The notes under the pieces were generated by a model. It saw nothing but the letters and a program-made list of their open reading frames with translations, searched no databases and was not told where the DNA came from. A program made the position numbers and the translations under genes. DNA of 64,000 nt from Thuidium tamariscinum (lineage: Eukaryota; Streptophyta; Bryopsida; Hypnales; Thuidiaceae), in the NCBI GenBank assembly GCA_947034885.2, contig OZ019759.1:4528501-4592500 (forward strand), read 5' to 3'. Below, one piece after another: positions 1 through 11,200 of this stretch. The stretch's first letter is position 1; each line of letters begins with the position of its first letter.

Positions 1-125
1 GTTATTAGTGAGTGACAATTAAGTCATAGTATATGACTCGTGAGTCATTCGCAACTTTGTATGAGTCATTCTTAAGTTACTATTCAGTGTAGTACCAGTT
101 GCCAAGAAGTGACTGTGCAGTCCCA
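1..125. repeat. TGACTCAT-type degenerate repeat cluster (locus A, copy 1)
   Basis: Several copies of TGACTC/GAGTCA in both orientations lie close together, including the near-palindrome ATGACTCGTGAGTCAT at about 33-48. The same motif recurs in clusters at 2.1-2.3, 4.3-4.4 and 6.0-6.5 kb but is not conspicuous elsewhere in the window. TGASTCA is the core bound by GCN4/AP-1-type bZIP proteins, but repetition alone does not show regulation. Confidence 0.6.
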
Positions 126-525
126 AACTGATGATGACTTCTGTAGCCACGTGGAAGGCTTTAACGGCCCCTTCTTTGGCCACCACTGAGTCATTGTTTT
201 CACCCAAACCCTAGCCAGTCTCTCAATTCGTTCGCAGTCTTTTGCGCGCCTTTGCAATACTACTTTCTTGTCATTTGCGGTTGCATTGTTTTGTCAAGTT
301 ATCAGTATGAGTGATTGAAGCGGCGGTGTCATTTTATGTTGGCGCCGTAGGGAGAAAGAAGTTGTAGCGGAGAAACTAAAACAACCTTATGGCTTGGAGA
401 AGAAGTGCACTTCTCCTGGGCGGAGCGGGCACGGGACTCAAATCCGGCGGGGCCTTCGAGGACGAGTGGAGTGCGAGAAGGAAACACAAAATTAGGGGAG
501 CGAGTCTGATCCAAATTACATCCCC

Positions 526-3360
526 ATGAGTAGTGGAGGTGATTCGTCGTCAGAGGCCATTAAGTCCAATGACGAGGCCATCGCCACAGGTATGATATAT
601 TTAGCTATTGCTTGTAGACATTTGACGCTGCAATCCGAGTCGCTGCCTTGCGCCGCAGGTAAAATCACTTCTCACATTTGCGCTCACGGCTTCGTTCTAG
701 GGTTCTAGGATTTTTTGCTTGTAAAAAGCGAACATAGGTTTCCATCGATTGGTTTTTGTTCTCTCGGCATGCAATGTAAGCACTAATTTGAAATTGAAAG
801 TAGCTTCCTTAGCACGCTTACGAGGAAGAGATTCTTGCTCAGTCATCTATGTGATTTCCTCGCCACTTCAATTGATGTCCTCCCCATTTCTGTGCAGCAC
901 CAAAGCAGTTCAAGGTAGATTCTTCAGAAGAAGAATTCGAGCTGGAGGAAGAAGAATCCCTACTTGATCGGAGAGCAAAAAAGAAGAGGACTACTCCCAT
1001 CGTCGTGGCGCTGTCCCCAGCCAAAAAAAATTCAAAGGCAGCACCGCCAGTGCCGCCTCCTCCGACGCCCACAAATGAGACACCACCAAATTGGAGCTGG
1101 GTTCCAGGGCATTTACATGCCTAGCCAAGGACCTCCCTCAAATCCATCATGGGCAATGACAGCACCCGCACTTCCGTGTGCATGGCCTGGGCAATCTACA
1201 TCAATGGTGGTTTCAGATGGAGCTCTTATGGTACAAGATAGTGATGAGCGTAGCTCTTGGCGAAAATGGAAGATGGAGTATGACTTGGCAAGTAGGCATC
1301 GAGCTGTGGCGGGAGGTAAGCCAAATCGTGTCTTTGTGCTCTCAGGTGGTGAGGTGGACGCTTCTTGTGAGGACAAAAATGCTTGGGATGAGGCCCTACG
1401 TGATCTCATCCCCAAGTGCCTGGACATGAGCATGGTCGCGTGGTCTAAGCATGAACCACATATACTGAAGAAATTGCTTGCCGCACTAGACAATGAATTC
1501 AAATATCTTGGTACTCCGCTGAGCATGGTCGGCTTTTGACTGGCTGTTACCAAGTGCATGAAGTCCGAGCGCTCCAAGTTGAAGAATCGATGGTTGAAAG
1601 GAATTGATACTTGTCCCCTTCACATTGATGATGATGAGTGGGAGCGGTTGAAGGACTATTGGAATACAAATGCTCAAAAAGTGAAGTCGCACAAGATGGC
1701 CATTGCTCGTCGGAGTGTGATAAATAATGCGATGGTGGGAAGGAGAGGCAAGGCTGGGAAAGAATTCAGTATTGTAAGTATGCACATAACTCACGTCCCT
1801 AGGTTCTTGCACCCTAGTCTTCTATTCTTTGTGTAAAGATGTGTATAGTCATTATCGCCTTCCTTGTTCAGCCACACTTTGCTAATTGATTCATTCCTGT
1901 GGCTTTGTGAACAGAGAGAAGACGGGTACGGGAATGCAGGCACAACGGATGTAGGCAAGGATACAATGTCACATGCACGGGAAGGAGGTTCCATGAATGT
2001 AAGTTCAGAACTTACTATTGCTCCATTTATCCTTCTGCATAAGAAAGAGAATTAGAAAGGTTGTTTGAAGTCACATTTAGTGACACACTGCCAAATTCCT
2101 GAATGAATTATTTGTAGGTAGTGAGTGACTCTTCCATAACTCTGTAATGACTTAATCGTAACTAGTAAATGACTCATCAGTAACTCACTCACTGTGGAAT
2201 GACTTCTTCGAAACTATTTAATGACTCATTCGTAACTCCAAAATGACGTATTTGTAACTCCTGGAGGACTTATCTGTAAGTCGTGAATGACCTCTTTGAA
2301 TGTCATGTTGTAGAGTGTGAGTAGGTGCTGGAGGAAAAGAGATTCAGGTCGTTGGAAATCCCTGGAAACGTGGAAGAAGGGTGTGGACTCATCACTTGGT
2401 CAATTCCTTGCCAATTCAACCATGCAAACGACAGCCATTGACGAAATCCGCACCATGTTCCATACTTTCATGCGCGGAACTAAGCATGTGGACCTGCCAA
2501 GCCCGTCGAATACAGAATCTGCCTTGGATAACCCCGGCTCAGGCGACTTTGACATTCATGAAGGTACTGCAATCATGCCGGACTCAAGGGTACAAGCTAT
2601 GTCCATTGACGTTGTTAAACGGAGAGGGGGGGCACTCTCTGTCAAAAAAAAAAAGAGCCCTGTGTTGCAGCAGGGAAGAAGTAGAAGGCCCGGGTCACAG
2701 CAAAGGCCGCCGACATCACCTTGTCTGATTTCGATACGGATGTCCGACTGAATTGCATCCAAGAGGTGCAGCCAAAGCCTCCGACGACGCACAACACCGA
2801 AGAGGAGGAGGGCACCCCAAAGCCGAACTTGGAGTCACCAAACTCGAAGTCACACAACGAGCTCGGAGCCAGCACTACTCCTAAAGGTGGATTGGCACTC
2901 GAATCTGAAGTTGTCGCTTTGCAGGGAAGCGAAGCTAGAGTAGAAGTGGAATCACCCATTGAAAAGGCTCCTTCACTTGCCCCGAAGGTAATGTTGGAGT
3001 AAGAGAAGGCAGGAGCTGAAGAATTGGACGTGGACGTCGACCTCCAAACGCTAAATGATAACAGTTCGGATGATGATGGTATGCGCACACCCGACAGTGG
3101 TGGTCCTTCCCCAAATAATAGCAACACAGAAGGACGTCGTGTGGTCTTAGAAGGTCGAGCGAGGCCGACTCTTGTACAGATCGAAGCAGAATCTATAGAT
3201 GCCTCGGAGCCTGAGCGTGAGGACTTTGAGCCAGAGCTTGAAGAGTTGAAGTTAGATGAAGCACCTGAGAAGGCTGCTTCACCCTCACAGAAAAAATCCC
3301 ACAAAGCCACGAAGTCGCCGCTCAAGGTATTACCCCGCCTGACGTTCTCCAGTGCACGTC
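526..3360 (+). pseudogene. broken multi-exon gene with a plant En/Spm Transposase_24-like segment
   Basis: Likely exons are about 898-1773, 1915-1998 and 2314-3325, with GTAAGT-like donors after 1773 and 1998 and AG acceptors before 898, 1915 and 2314. The first exon opens with a Glu-rich and Pro-rich stretch, then changes frame near 1110. At about 1486-1770 it carries a segment (KLKNRWLKG, WERLKDYWN, KSHKMAIARR, GRRGK) resembling the C-terminal part of plant Transposase_24 (Ptta/En/Spm). An in-frame TGA lies at 1537-1539 inside this segment. The last exon is a long acidic, Ser/Pro-rich low-complexity region in two frames with a TAA near 3001. This may be a CACTA-type transposase remnant or a decayed domesticated gene. 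The segment match is moderate and the rest has no recognised domain. Confidence 0.5.
2100..2312. repeat. about 22-bp degenerate tandem repeat (TGACTCATTCGTAACTC)
   Basis: About eight loosely repeated units of roughly 22 bp share TGACTYAT-TCGTAACT. They fill the putative intron between exons ending at 1998 and starting at 2314. The unit matches the motif at 1-125, 4330-4440 and 5970-6500, so the locus has its own intron/intergenic repeat. Confidence 0.6.
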
Positions 3361-3367
3361 GAGTGAG

Positions 3368-4354
3368 GTGAGACCTTCCGGTGACTCTTGGTTTTCATGT
3401 GGATTACGAGACTATGGTCCTCAGCAATTGGTTGTCTTTAATGTGCATGGTACACTATTAGACTGTAGCATGTTGTCTTCACCGAACCCAAACCCTCGAA
3501 TAAGTACTACCAGTACAACTGCATTTAGGAGAATTGTTTTCCGGCCGTGGTTGAAGAAGTTTCTTTGCCGTTGTTTTCAGTCTTTTTATGTTGGTTTCTG
3601 GGATAGCGGCAGTGCCTCCCACCTAAACGACGTCTTACCGGTGGTCTTAGGGGGCCTGAAGGGAGTGCAGGCAATCCCATTGTTCTCATGGTCTGGTAAA
3701 CAGGGAGAGGCTACAAATGTGGATTTGGGGGAAGGGTGCCCTCCTCCATGTGATAAGCAGTTAGAGTTTGTGTATGCTTTGTGGCCTTGTTTTTGTGCAG
3801 CAAATACCCTAATTGTAGACAATAAACCGAGTAGGGTTCAGTGCAATCCAGAAGCTAATGTCATTATCAGTACTCCTTTTTACGTGAAGTAGATTTGCAC
3901 AGTGGCAGATGACAAGGAGTATTTGAAAAGATTCCTATGGCCGATGTTGGCGGCTTTCCAGTCATGCCCAGACGTGGCTACTTTTCGGTCAAAATTCCCT
4001 GAAGTTGTCAACGAATCAATGTCTGAAATGATACAAAGACGCCGCAGCGGATACTCATATGAATTTTTGGACATTCTGGAAGGTGAGGGGACTGGCATAC
4101 CATGTTATTGCACAAGTAACGGTGTCCCCTCACCTTCCTGTGCTCTTCATTTCTAATATTTTTTGTATTTGTATATAGGGCAAGGTGCAAAAGGTGAGGA
4201 CAAAGACAACATCGACGGCGGACAAAAAGGCTTCCGCTCCGTACACAAAGAAGTTACTCGGAGTAGTATACCGTGACCCACTCTTGCATCTCTTGATGTT
4301 GCTATACGAAATAGTGAAATATGCATGTGAAGTCAGAGGGCACTCAGGGCAGTG
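3368..4354 (+). pseudogene. FCP1/NIF-like HAD phosphatase domain, degenerate (locus A)
   Basis: The frame from 3368 shows the layout of an FCP1/SCP-type HAD domain. Motif I appears as VVFNVHGTLLD, followed by FRPWLKKFL, the second-strand region FYVGFWDSGSASH and the late motif NTLIVDNKPSR. Active family members have DxDxT in motif I; here it is N-V-H-G-T, so both catalytic aspartates are missing. A TAG at about 3890 interrupts the frame, which then continues as EYLKRFLWPML to a donor after 4082. A further exon may run 4179-4354 (basic, KVQKVRTKTT). Two relatives lie on the other strand at 37.2-38.3 and 56.9-57.5 kb, also with spoiled motif I. Fold assignment is fair; phosphatase activity is unlikely. 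Confidence 0.6.
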
Positions 4355-4440
4355 AGTCACTATGGAATGACTATGGTAGTCATTCTGTAGTGATGTAGCT
4401 GTCTTACATGAGTCATTCCTGAGTTTCCAGGAGTGTTGCT
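4330..4440. repeat. TGACTCAT-type degenerate repeat cluster (locus A, copy 3)
   Basis: GAGTCACTATGGAATGACT and further GAGTCATTC units crowd this 110-bp stretch just after the HAD remnant. Same motif family as at 2100-2312. Confidence 0.5.
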
Positions 4441-4604
4441 CTACGAGAGTCATGTAAAGTAAAATCAACCGGAAGTAGTAGGAGAGAATCCATTTTCAAG
4501 TCGTGTCATTTTCCTGAATTAGAGGAGGCTTTCTTGCAGGAGTGTTTGCCATGGACTTATGGGCTATAGTCAGAATCCACATGATTGCTCTAGAGAAGGG
4601 TGAA

Positions 4605-4768
4605 CACTAGAAGAAATCTGCATTTGGTTCAACACAATCTACTTGACTACTTCGTTGAGGCAAACACAAAAATTGCGTTTTTTTGTGTTTTTCAACATAG
4701 TTTTTGTGTTTGCTTCAACAAAGTAGTCAAGTAGATTGTGATGAACCAAACATAGATTTCTTCTAGTG
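4605..4768. mobile_element. CACTA-type foldback MITE, 164 bp, TSD GAA
   Basis: The ends are CACTAGAAGAAATCT and its inverse AGATTTCTTCTAGTG. Almost the whole element folds on itself, with arms of about 70 bp around a T-rich loop. The 3-bp target duplication GAA lies at 4602-4604 and 4769-4771. CACTA termini with a 3-bp TSD are diagnostic of En/Spm-type elements. No coding capacity. Confidence 0.85.
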
Positions 4769-4771
4769 GAA

Positions 4772-5395
4772 ATGCCCAAGAGACCTTCTGGAATTAGAGT
4801 ATTAGAGAAAATCCGATCGAAACGGGCTTCGAATTGTAGTGTTGTTCATATTTGTTGCTGTGCAACCCACTTCATTGTAATTGATGCTGCCATAGCACTT
4901 TCTGAGTATGTACAAGCAATCGCGTAGTCTTGCTTTAGAAGTAATAGCTTCCCAAGTGACAAGAGAGTAACGTTGAAGTTAATTTCAAGTCATTGTTGAT
5001 TTGCAGTCATGAAGAAGTGAAAGGTAAGTGACATCTTAGTAATGTTAAGTAGAGGTGAGGCACACCATGTTCAGTTTTGTGCATTTAGGAGCTCCAGCAG
5101 AGATGTTCCAATCTAATTTGTCCTACTCTTATCTTCATTGTGCGCAGTATCGTTGCGGAGACGAGGTATACCTCATAAACCTATAAGCAACAAGGCAAAG
5201 AGTAGCGGTGGGGAAAATTAGTGGTATCCCTGGCAAGCATAAGTTTCATTTCGCAGACATTTCGGAGACGTGGTTCAAGGTGGATGTCATATCCATTATG
5301 CAACCCATTGTGGCACTCATGTTTCCAAATGATGACGATAAGCAAACCATCATCAAACATGTGAAGGGCAGTTCAACGATATGGGACTAGAAGTA
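4772..5395 (+). other. mostly unrecognised sequence with one short open frame
   Basis: Nothing convincing is seen before about 5150. A possible exon follows an acceptor at about 5146 and has an open frame at 5208-5390 (60 codons, with HFADISETWFKVDV and ALMFPNDDDKQ) ending in TAG. I do not recognise it. It could be a decayed exon of the locus A genes. Confidence 0.25.
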
Positions 5396-6540
5396 CCTAA
5401 AGACCACCGTTTGAGGTGGCCATCTGTTCCTTCAACTTCCTATGTGAGCCCTAGTCTCAATAGGTAGGGACTTCTTGCATTGTCGGAACTCTCCCATGAG
5501 TACATTTATTGTAAATATGGATGCTATTTTGGGCTTCTAGCTTTCCCTATCTCAGGGGCCAATTTCCATATTTCAGCATCATATATATGTAGCATTTTGT
5601 GAGTCCAATTTTGCTTAGACAAGTGAACGTGACATTGTATGAATGTCCCTGAGGCATTACTATATGCGAGAAGTGTATTCTCCCTACTTGGATATTGCAT
5701 TTTATTAGTCGTAGCTTACAGGAAAGGCACTTGCTGGAGGTTGTTGCAAATTAGGCTGTCTCACATTTGACGCTGCTATTGATGTGGTACGTAGTCAACC
5801 GCTTGTTAGAGCGGAGTAATACATGAGAACTCTTCAATTGAAATGACACACGTGTGACATTCTATGAGTTCAATGTAACTTTGCATGGAGTTGAATTCAT
5901 CTTCTCAATGACAGCGATATTACTAAAGGATACCACAGTGCATCGTAATTGAGCCCCACGTTAATACGTTGCTCGACTTGTACATGACTCAATTAAGTCC
6001 TAAAATCCAACAGGGAAATAACTTACGTACAACTAAAGAATGACTTAAAATACAAAGTGCACCCTAGTCTCTAGGAGCGAACGTCATGACTTAGAAATGA
6101 CAGTACCACTCGATGAGATGGCAATCCACGTCAGCTTCTTAACAACTGAGTCGCAACTTCAGAATGACTTAAAAACCGCTGACGTGGTCATCCACATCAG
6201 CAAGTCTATGACTCGGACCTAACTCGTCCGTGACTGTGGATGACTCTAACGTGGACGCCTAAGTCCCAAAATTTTCTGGAAAGTGGGCAGATGCCCGCCT
6301 TTTTCCATAGCACCTGCCCCAAACCGTCCCTTGCCACATGGACCTTGTCTCGCTTTTTTCATCCAAGTTAGAACTAGATGGTGCTAATACAAACGCAGTC
6401 ATATCAAGAATGACTTGTGCACAATGACTTGCAGCCTGGAATCACTGTGAAGTCATTTTTGTCCTAAATGACTCCCCAATAGTCATTTACTGGAGTCATA
6501 TATACCCCCCATTTCTAGTAGTGAAGTATGATAAAACACC
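5396..6540. repeat. non-coding stretch with TGACTCAT-type repeats
   Basis: No gene is seen. From about 5970 to 6500 the sequence is dense in ATGACTT, TGACTCA and GACTCGG units, with two partly inverted CCACGTCAGC / GCTGACGTGG copies near 6147 and 6178. This is the fourth and largest cluster of the locus A motif family. Confidence 0.45.
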
Positions 6541-6782
6541 ATACAATCACTTAGATTTATAATTTAATTACCATGTTGAATGTGCATATTGTTTTATTTT
6601 TTAGAGAAAGGATTAGTTGAATTCATTAATAAAAATAAAAATGTTAATGATAATTTCATGAAAATTAAAATTTATATGACTTCTTAAATACATTTAGTGC
6701 AACAATATAAAACAATAATTAAGTAGGAATCATGACCATCTTAAAGAAGTTCAAAATGAATGTTCTAATGCCCTAATCCCAC

Positions 6783-7690
6783 TTGATAAATGTCCTAAAA
6801 ACAAATTCTATATTTTTAAATCACCTTTTTTTGTACAAATATAACAATGCAAACTGCATTCCAATTGGCCATAGCACTATCTACTATGAACCCCTTAAAA
6901 TTTGGCTTATGCACTCCAAATTTCTTTACTATAGTGTTCAAGGACCTTCAAAACTACACTTGGATCTTTGTATCTTTCGATTGCATGTCACAGACTACAA
7001 TGGTCATTTCTTTCTTGTACTAAAAGTTGTACATGTGGCAGGCCATGGTGGTCAATTGTTCACGTGCTTCTCATGGTCAAACATTATCTATGCATTCTGT
7101 AGATCACCTCCAAGTTGCATGCACCTCATGAGGTCGACTCTACTTCTAGGTCCTTCAATGAGCATTTTGAAGATGTAGACCTTCTCTTTGCTTTGGCCTA
7201 GGAAGATATTACAGTGTATGAACTCAAATTTGGATTCCCTCTTCATAGTCATAATGATGTCAATGAACCCTCTTTGGTTGTTTGAACATGAAGAAGAGAT
7301 GATATTTCATATACTACTATTTAGAAACTTAAAGCAATCTATGACCCCTTCTATTTCCTCTCCTTTCAAGATCTACCTCTCTCTCTTCCTGTGGTGAAAT
7401 GAGTGGTTTGTAAAATCTACACTAGCGGACAAGGCAATGGTGGAATTTGTGGTTGTAGAGGTTTTGGCAACCTCATTTGAAATGAATTTAGTAATTTCTT
7501 TTGTAGAGTTTTTATACATGCTTTTTTCTATTGGAGAACTATGATTTCCTAAAAGAATTACAGACCTAGTTAAATTAGTATTGTAACTACAACAATAGTA
7601 AATTCTAGCATCATAGGTGTCATTTTAGGAATCAATTCAAGAACCTTCTCCAATGTAATTTCAAGAATCTTATTCATGCTCTAATTCCTT
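6783..7690 (-). pseudogene. decayed copy of the Mutator-like transposase
   Basis: Read against the transposase at 18523-22527, this stretch is its reverse complement. The complement of 19840-20420 is recognisable at 6783-7400 and that of about 19580-19830 at about 7420-7690. For example, the antisense reading MNSNLDSLFIVIM parallels MNSNLDSFFIVIM in the better copy. Many substitutions and indels are present, so it is an old DNA-transposon fossil. It lies beside the 3' end of the ParB-methyltransferase gene, while the better transposase copy sits at the other end of that gene cluster. Confidence 0.75.
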
Positions 7691-7785
7691 TCCATCTACA
7701 CTAGCAATACATCCATTTTTTTTATTAAACTTAAAATGAAAAATAAGCAAAAGCAAAGTCATGCAATATCTTGAAACTTAATTCA

Positions 7786-8000
7786 GGGTTGCTAGCAGGC
7801 GAGCCTGGGAGCGTGAGCCTGTGAGCCTGTGAGCCTGTGAGCCTGTGAGCGGGAAAAAAAAATTCACAAAAATTGATGAAGGATCTATGACCGTGGATGG
7901 TCCTATGACCGTGGTTACAAAAACATACATTATCTGTCACTTATTTGTTCATTGTTTAGGAAATTGTTTTAGAACAATTTAAATTCATTGTAAGAGTTTA
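7786..8000. repeat. non-coding repeat shared, inverted, with 23080-23462
   Basis: Both copies begin at the same boundary, next to TTGAAACTTAATTCA. Each has a GCTAGC, a run of GTGAGCCT-like units, a CCGTGGAT/ATCCACGG motif and a TTTAGGATTTAG segment, in the same order but inverted relative to one another. The copy at 7812-7850 holds about 4.5 tandem units of the 8-mer GTGAGCCT. The shared boundary suggests one inserted or duplicated unit; its nature is unknown. Confidence 0.45.
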
Positions 8001-8237
8001 GGGTTTAGGATTTTATAGGAATACCTTTGTCCAATAAGACAACTACTTGATTATTCTTTATATGATTTTCTACAAGACAAAGATTAAATATTATTTAAAT
8101 AAATATAAATGAAGCAATAAACATTTTTATGCAAGAAAATGAAATACATCAAAGAAGTAGCCATAAAACACACAAATCCAATCATAATAAAAATCAATAC
8201 ACAATAGTTTGATCCAAGAGATTTATCAATCTTCTGA

Positions 8238-11200
8238 ATCTAAATCGCTGTAGACTCTGTTGCAGAATCTGATCCTATAGATGACTCTGAGGACTCTCTA
8301 CCCTCAGATGCAGACACATCTACAAACTGCAAAACATTTAGAGCATAAGTATCTTTACGGCGTTTTGGTTTGGAACAACCAAACTCCGCAAAGGCACTTG
8401 CCAATTGCTCAACATAGATAGGGAGCTCAAAAGTCTTCTCTGGGCTGATGAGAAGACTTTGTTTTGGAATGATGACAGAAGTTGGCATCAATCCATGACC
8501 TCTGCAAAAAAATAAGACATGGTATTAGGCTTCTTGAACACAAAAGAGAATCAAACATGTGAAAAAAGAATTTAAATATTGCCAACTTACTTACTAGATT
8601 TCCCCTTGCGAACAAACTTGCGAGGCACCACTGGCATGTCCTCCAAATCCTGTGAAAGCTCCACCACCGGCGTTGACTGCACTGTTTCTACTACACGCTC
8701 GAGTGACTTCTTCATCGGCTTGAGGATAGCATCATAAATGGGTTTGTTGCCCTCTAAAGCCACAATGTGGCGTCCAGTGGCACGGCAAGCTGTAATGCAT
8801 GCACCTATTGCCAATGAAATAAAATGTATTAGTGCTTTGATTGAAGGGGAGAAATACAATTATAGTGTAAAACATTTGAATTAAACACTGACCTGTAGAT
8901 GCCGTGCAATCCAATATTAAATCTCCTTCAATGCTTGTAGCTTCGAGGAGGATGGTAAAGAACCTTGGATCTTTTTCGCGCCCACCCCGCCAAGGCCACT
9001 CCCCATTCATGGCCATGTCATATGGATGGGTGTAGTTCATGAGCATGTCATCCTCTGCAACATCAACACCTGCCTTTGCCATAATATTGGTTTTCTTGAA
9101 GGAAAATTTGGATGGTCCCTTGGAGCCAAGCTTCTTCACAAGCAGGGTGACTCCAAACTTCTGTGTCTGCACATTTAGGCCAAATGTACATTAGAACGCT
9201 TAAAATGTAGGGAAATATACAATTTTGATGAAAGACACTAGAAGTCAATTGAAATTACCGTCTTGGTCTTCTCTGCAGCTGAAGTAAGGTGCATGCGGTT
9301 CATCCCCATCCACTCCTTCTTCTGCACCAAGTCATACGCCTCACAAACTCCAGCAATGTCTTGCCTGGACTTCATACTGTATGAGTGAAATACTATGATG
9401 CATCCATCGTCTTGTAGATGCTCCATGGCAAAACTACAAGCTGATTGTAGTGCTTCCGCCTCTACATCTGCGTTCCACTCTGGCACATCGTTTGGTGAGG
9501 AAGAAAGCCCAGGCACGGGTAAGTTCTCAGGGCAATCAATGAAAATGACGTCCACCCCTACTCGCACGTTTGGCACACCTTCAAACATGCGAGTCTTCCC
9601 ATTTGACATCTGCAAATATGTAATACATCTCAGAATTAGTTAAAAAATAAAACAAGAATCAAATGACTTGAAATAAAACAATGAAGTTCAAAAATGACAA
9701 TAAACATTGGTACCTTCTCTAGAAATTGTACCACGTCCTTGTACAAAGTCAGTTTGTCTTCCTCCATGTCGTCTGCAAGGTCTTGAATGGAGAAGTTGAG
9801 GATTAAATCCTCACTCTTCACCGCATCATCTTCAGTGAGGACCATACCTTGTGTAACATGTGTGATGACTTCTTCGGTGAGTTGGGAGAGAGTGACCTTT
9901 CTCATCACTTTGGATTCCATCTGTGAACCTTGATCCACTGTAGAAGATGGCACCCCTTCTGCCCCTGCTTCCTCCTTCTTCTTACCTTTGCCTTTGCCCT
10001 TTTCTTCCTTGTCCTTGTCTTCCTTGTCCTTCTGTGCTTTCTTTGCTGCTCGCTCAGCCTCCTTTTTCTCCTTGTTTTCAAGGTGAAGTTGGACTCGAGC
10101 TGCTTTCTTTCTGTCAACTGCATCCCTCCTTGCAATGGCCCTCTTCCTTGCATTCTGATCAAGTCCAACAAACTCATCGACGTCACAGTCCACGACCCCT
10201 TTTCCATCCAAAGACCTCCTGAGCTCAATCTCTGATGGCGGAGTGAACTCGAGTGTACAATCAAGGTACCACCCTCCTGAAGTAAGATGCGCCGTAGTAT
10301 AAGTGCGAAGTTGGTGAGCACTAAACATGCAAGCTGAAGAACCACGATCAAGGAATGATGGCAGAAATGGAGGGAGGTCTAAGCGTGCGATTGCTCCTTT
10401 CCCTTCAAGCTCAAATTTAAAGTACCTGCAACACAAGGATAAACATTTTGAAGGGACATTTTCGATCATGCCAATATAACTAGGAGAATAACATTATATT
10501 TGAAAATTCCATTAATGGATAGGTCAACAATTTTCAGAATAATAGAAGCAAATAAAAGTTTAAAAAGTTGAATACACTTTCTTCAAGACAGGACATTATA
10601 ATTCATAACTGAAGTCCTCATCTTCTAGAATTCAATGATATCCGATTCAAAATGTAGACATGCTTGCATGTCAATTTAGCCTTAACAAATCAACCTCATA
10701 TAAAAAATTAATAATTTAGAAACACATAAAATGAATCACTTTAATTTCTAAGTCATGAAAGACACATAACTGAATACTATCCATAATTTGTATGAAAAAA
10801 TAGAATAGTACATACCGGAAAAGCACTCTACGAACTGCAGCAGCTGAACCTTCGTGCGCCATGAAGGAGTCACCCTTCTTAAAGTAATTTTGGCCCTTGA
10901 AATAATTCATAAAGCCATGCTCCCATATAATGACCCTCCACCTCTCAATGTACTCTACCAAGGACTCTGGTTGTGTTGGGAGCTTGTAATTGATCATGAT
11001 GTTATCTTGCTTGACAACCGAATCAAAGTATTCCAAAGCCGCATCTTCAATCTAAAAAACAAATTGCACAGCAAAATGCACGCTTCAATATTTCATTAAG
11101 TGAATATAAAGGCTAAAGTGCCATATTCAATAGAAATAATGAAAAGCTACAAACCAATGTACACAATCAATTGATTACTTACCCCTGCAAACCAAACGCA

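Noticed and set aside
7812-7850. CRISPR-like array or satellite at the GTGAGCCT units
   Set aside because: Only about 4.5 units of 8 bp with no spacers; a short microsatellite-like run.
9930-10235. Plus-strand open frames of 91-101 codons
   Set aside because: They are the complement of the Lys/Glu-rich segment of the ParB-methyltransferase exon 6; Leu/Pro/Cys-rich composition without family features.
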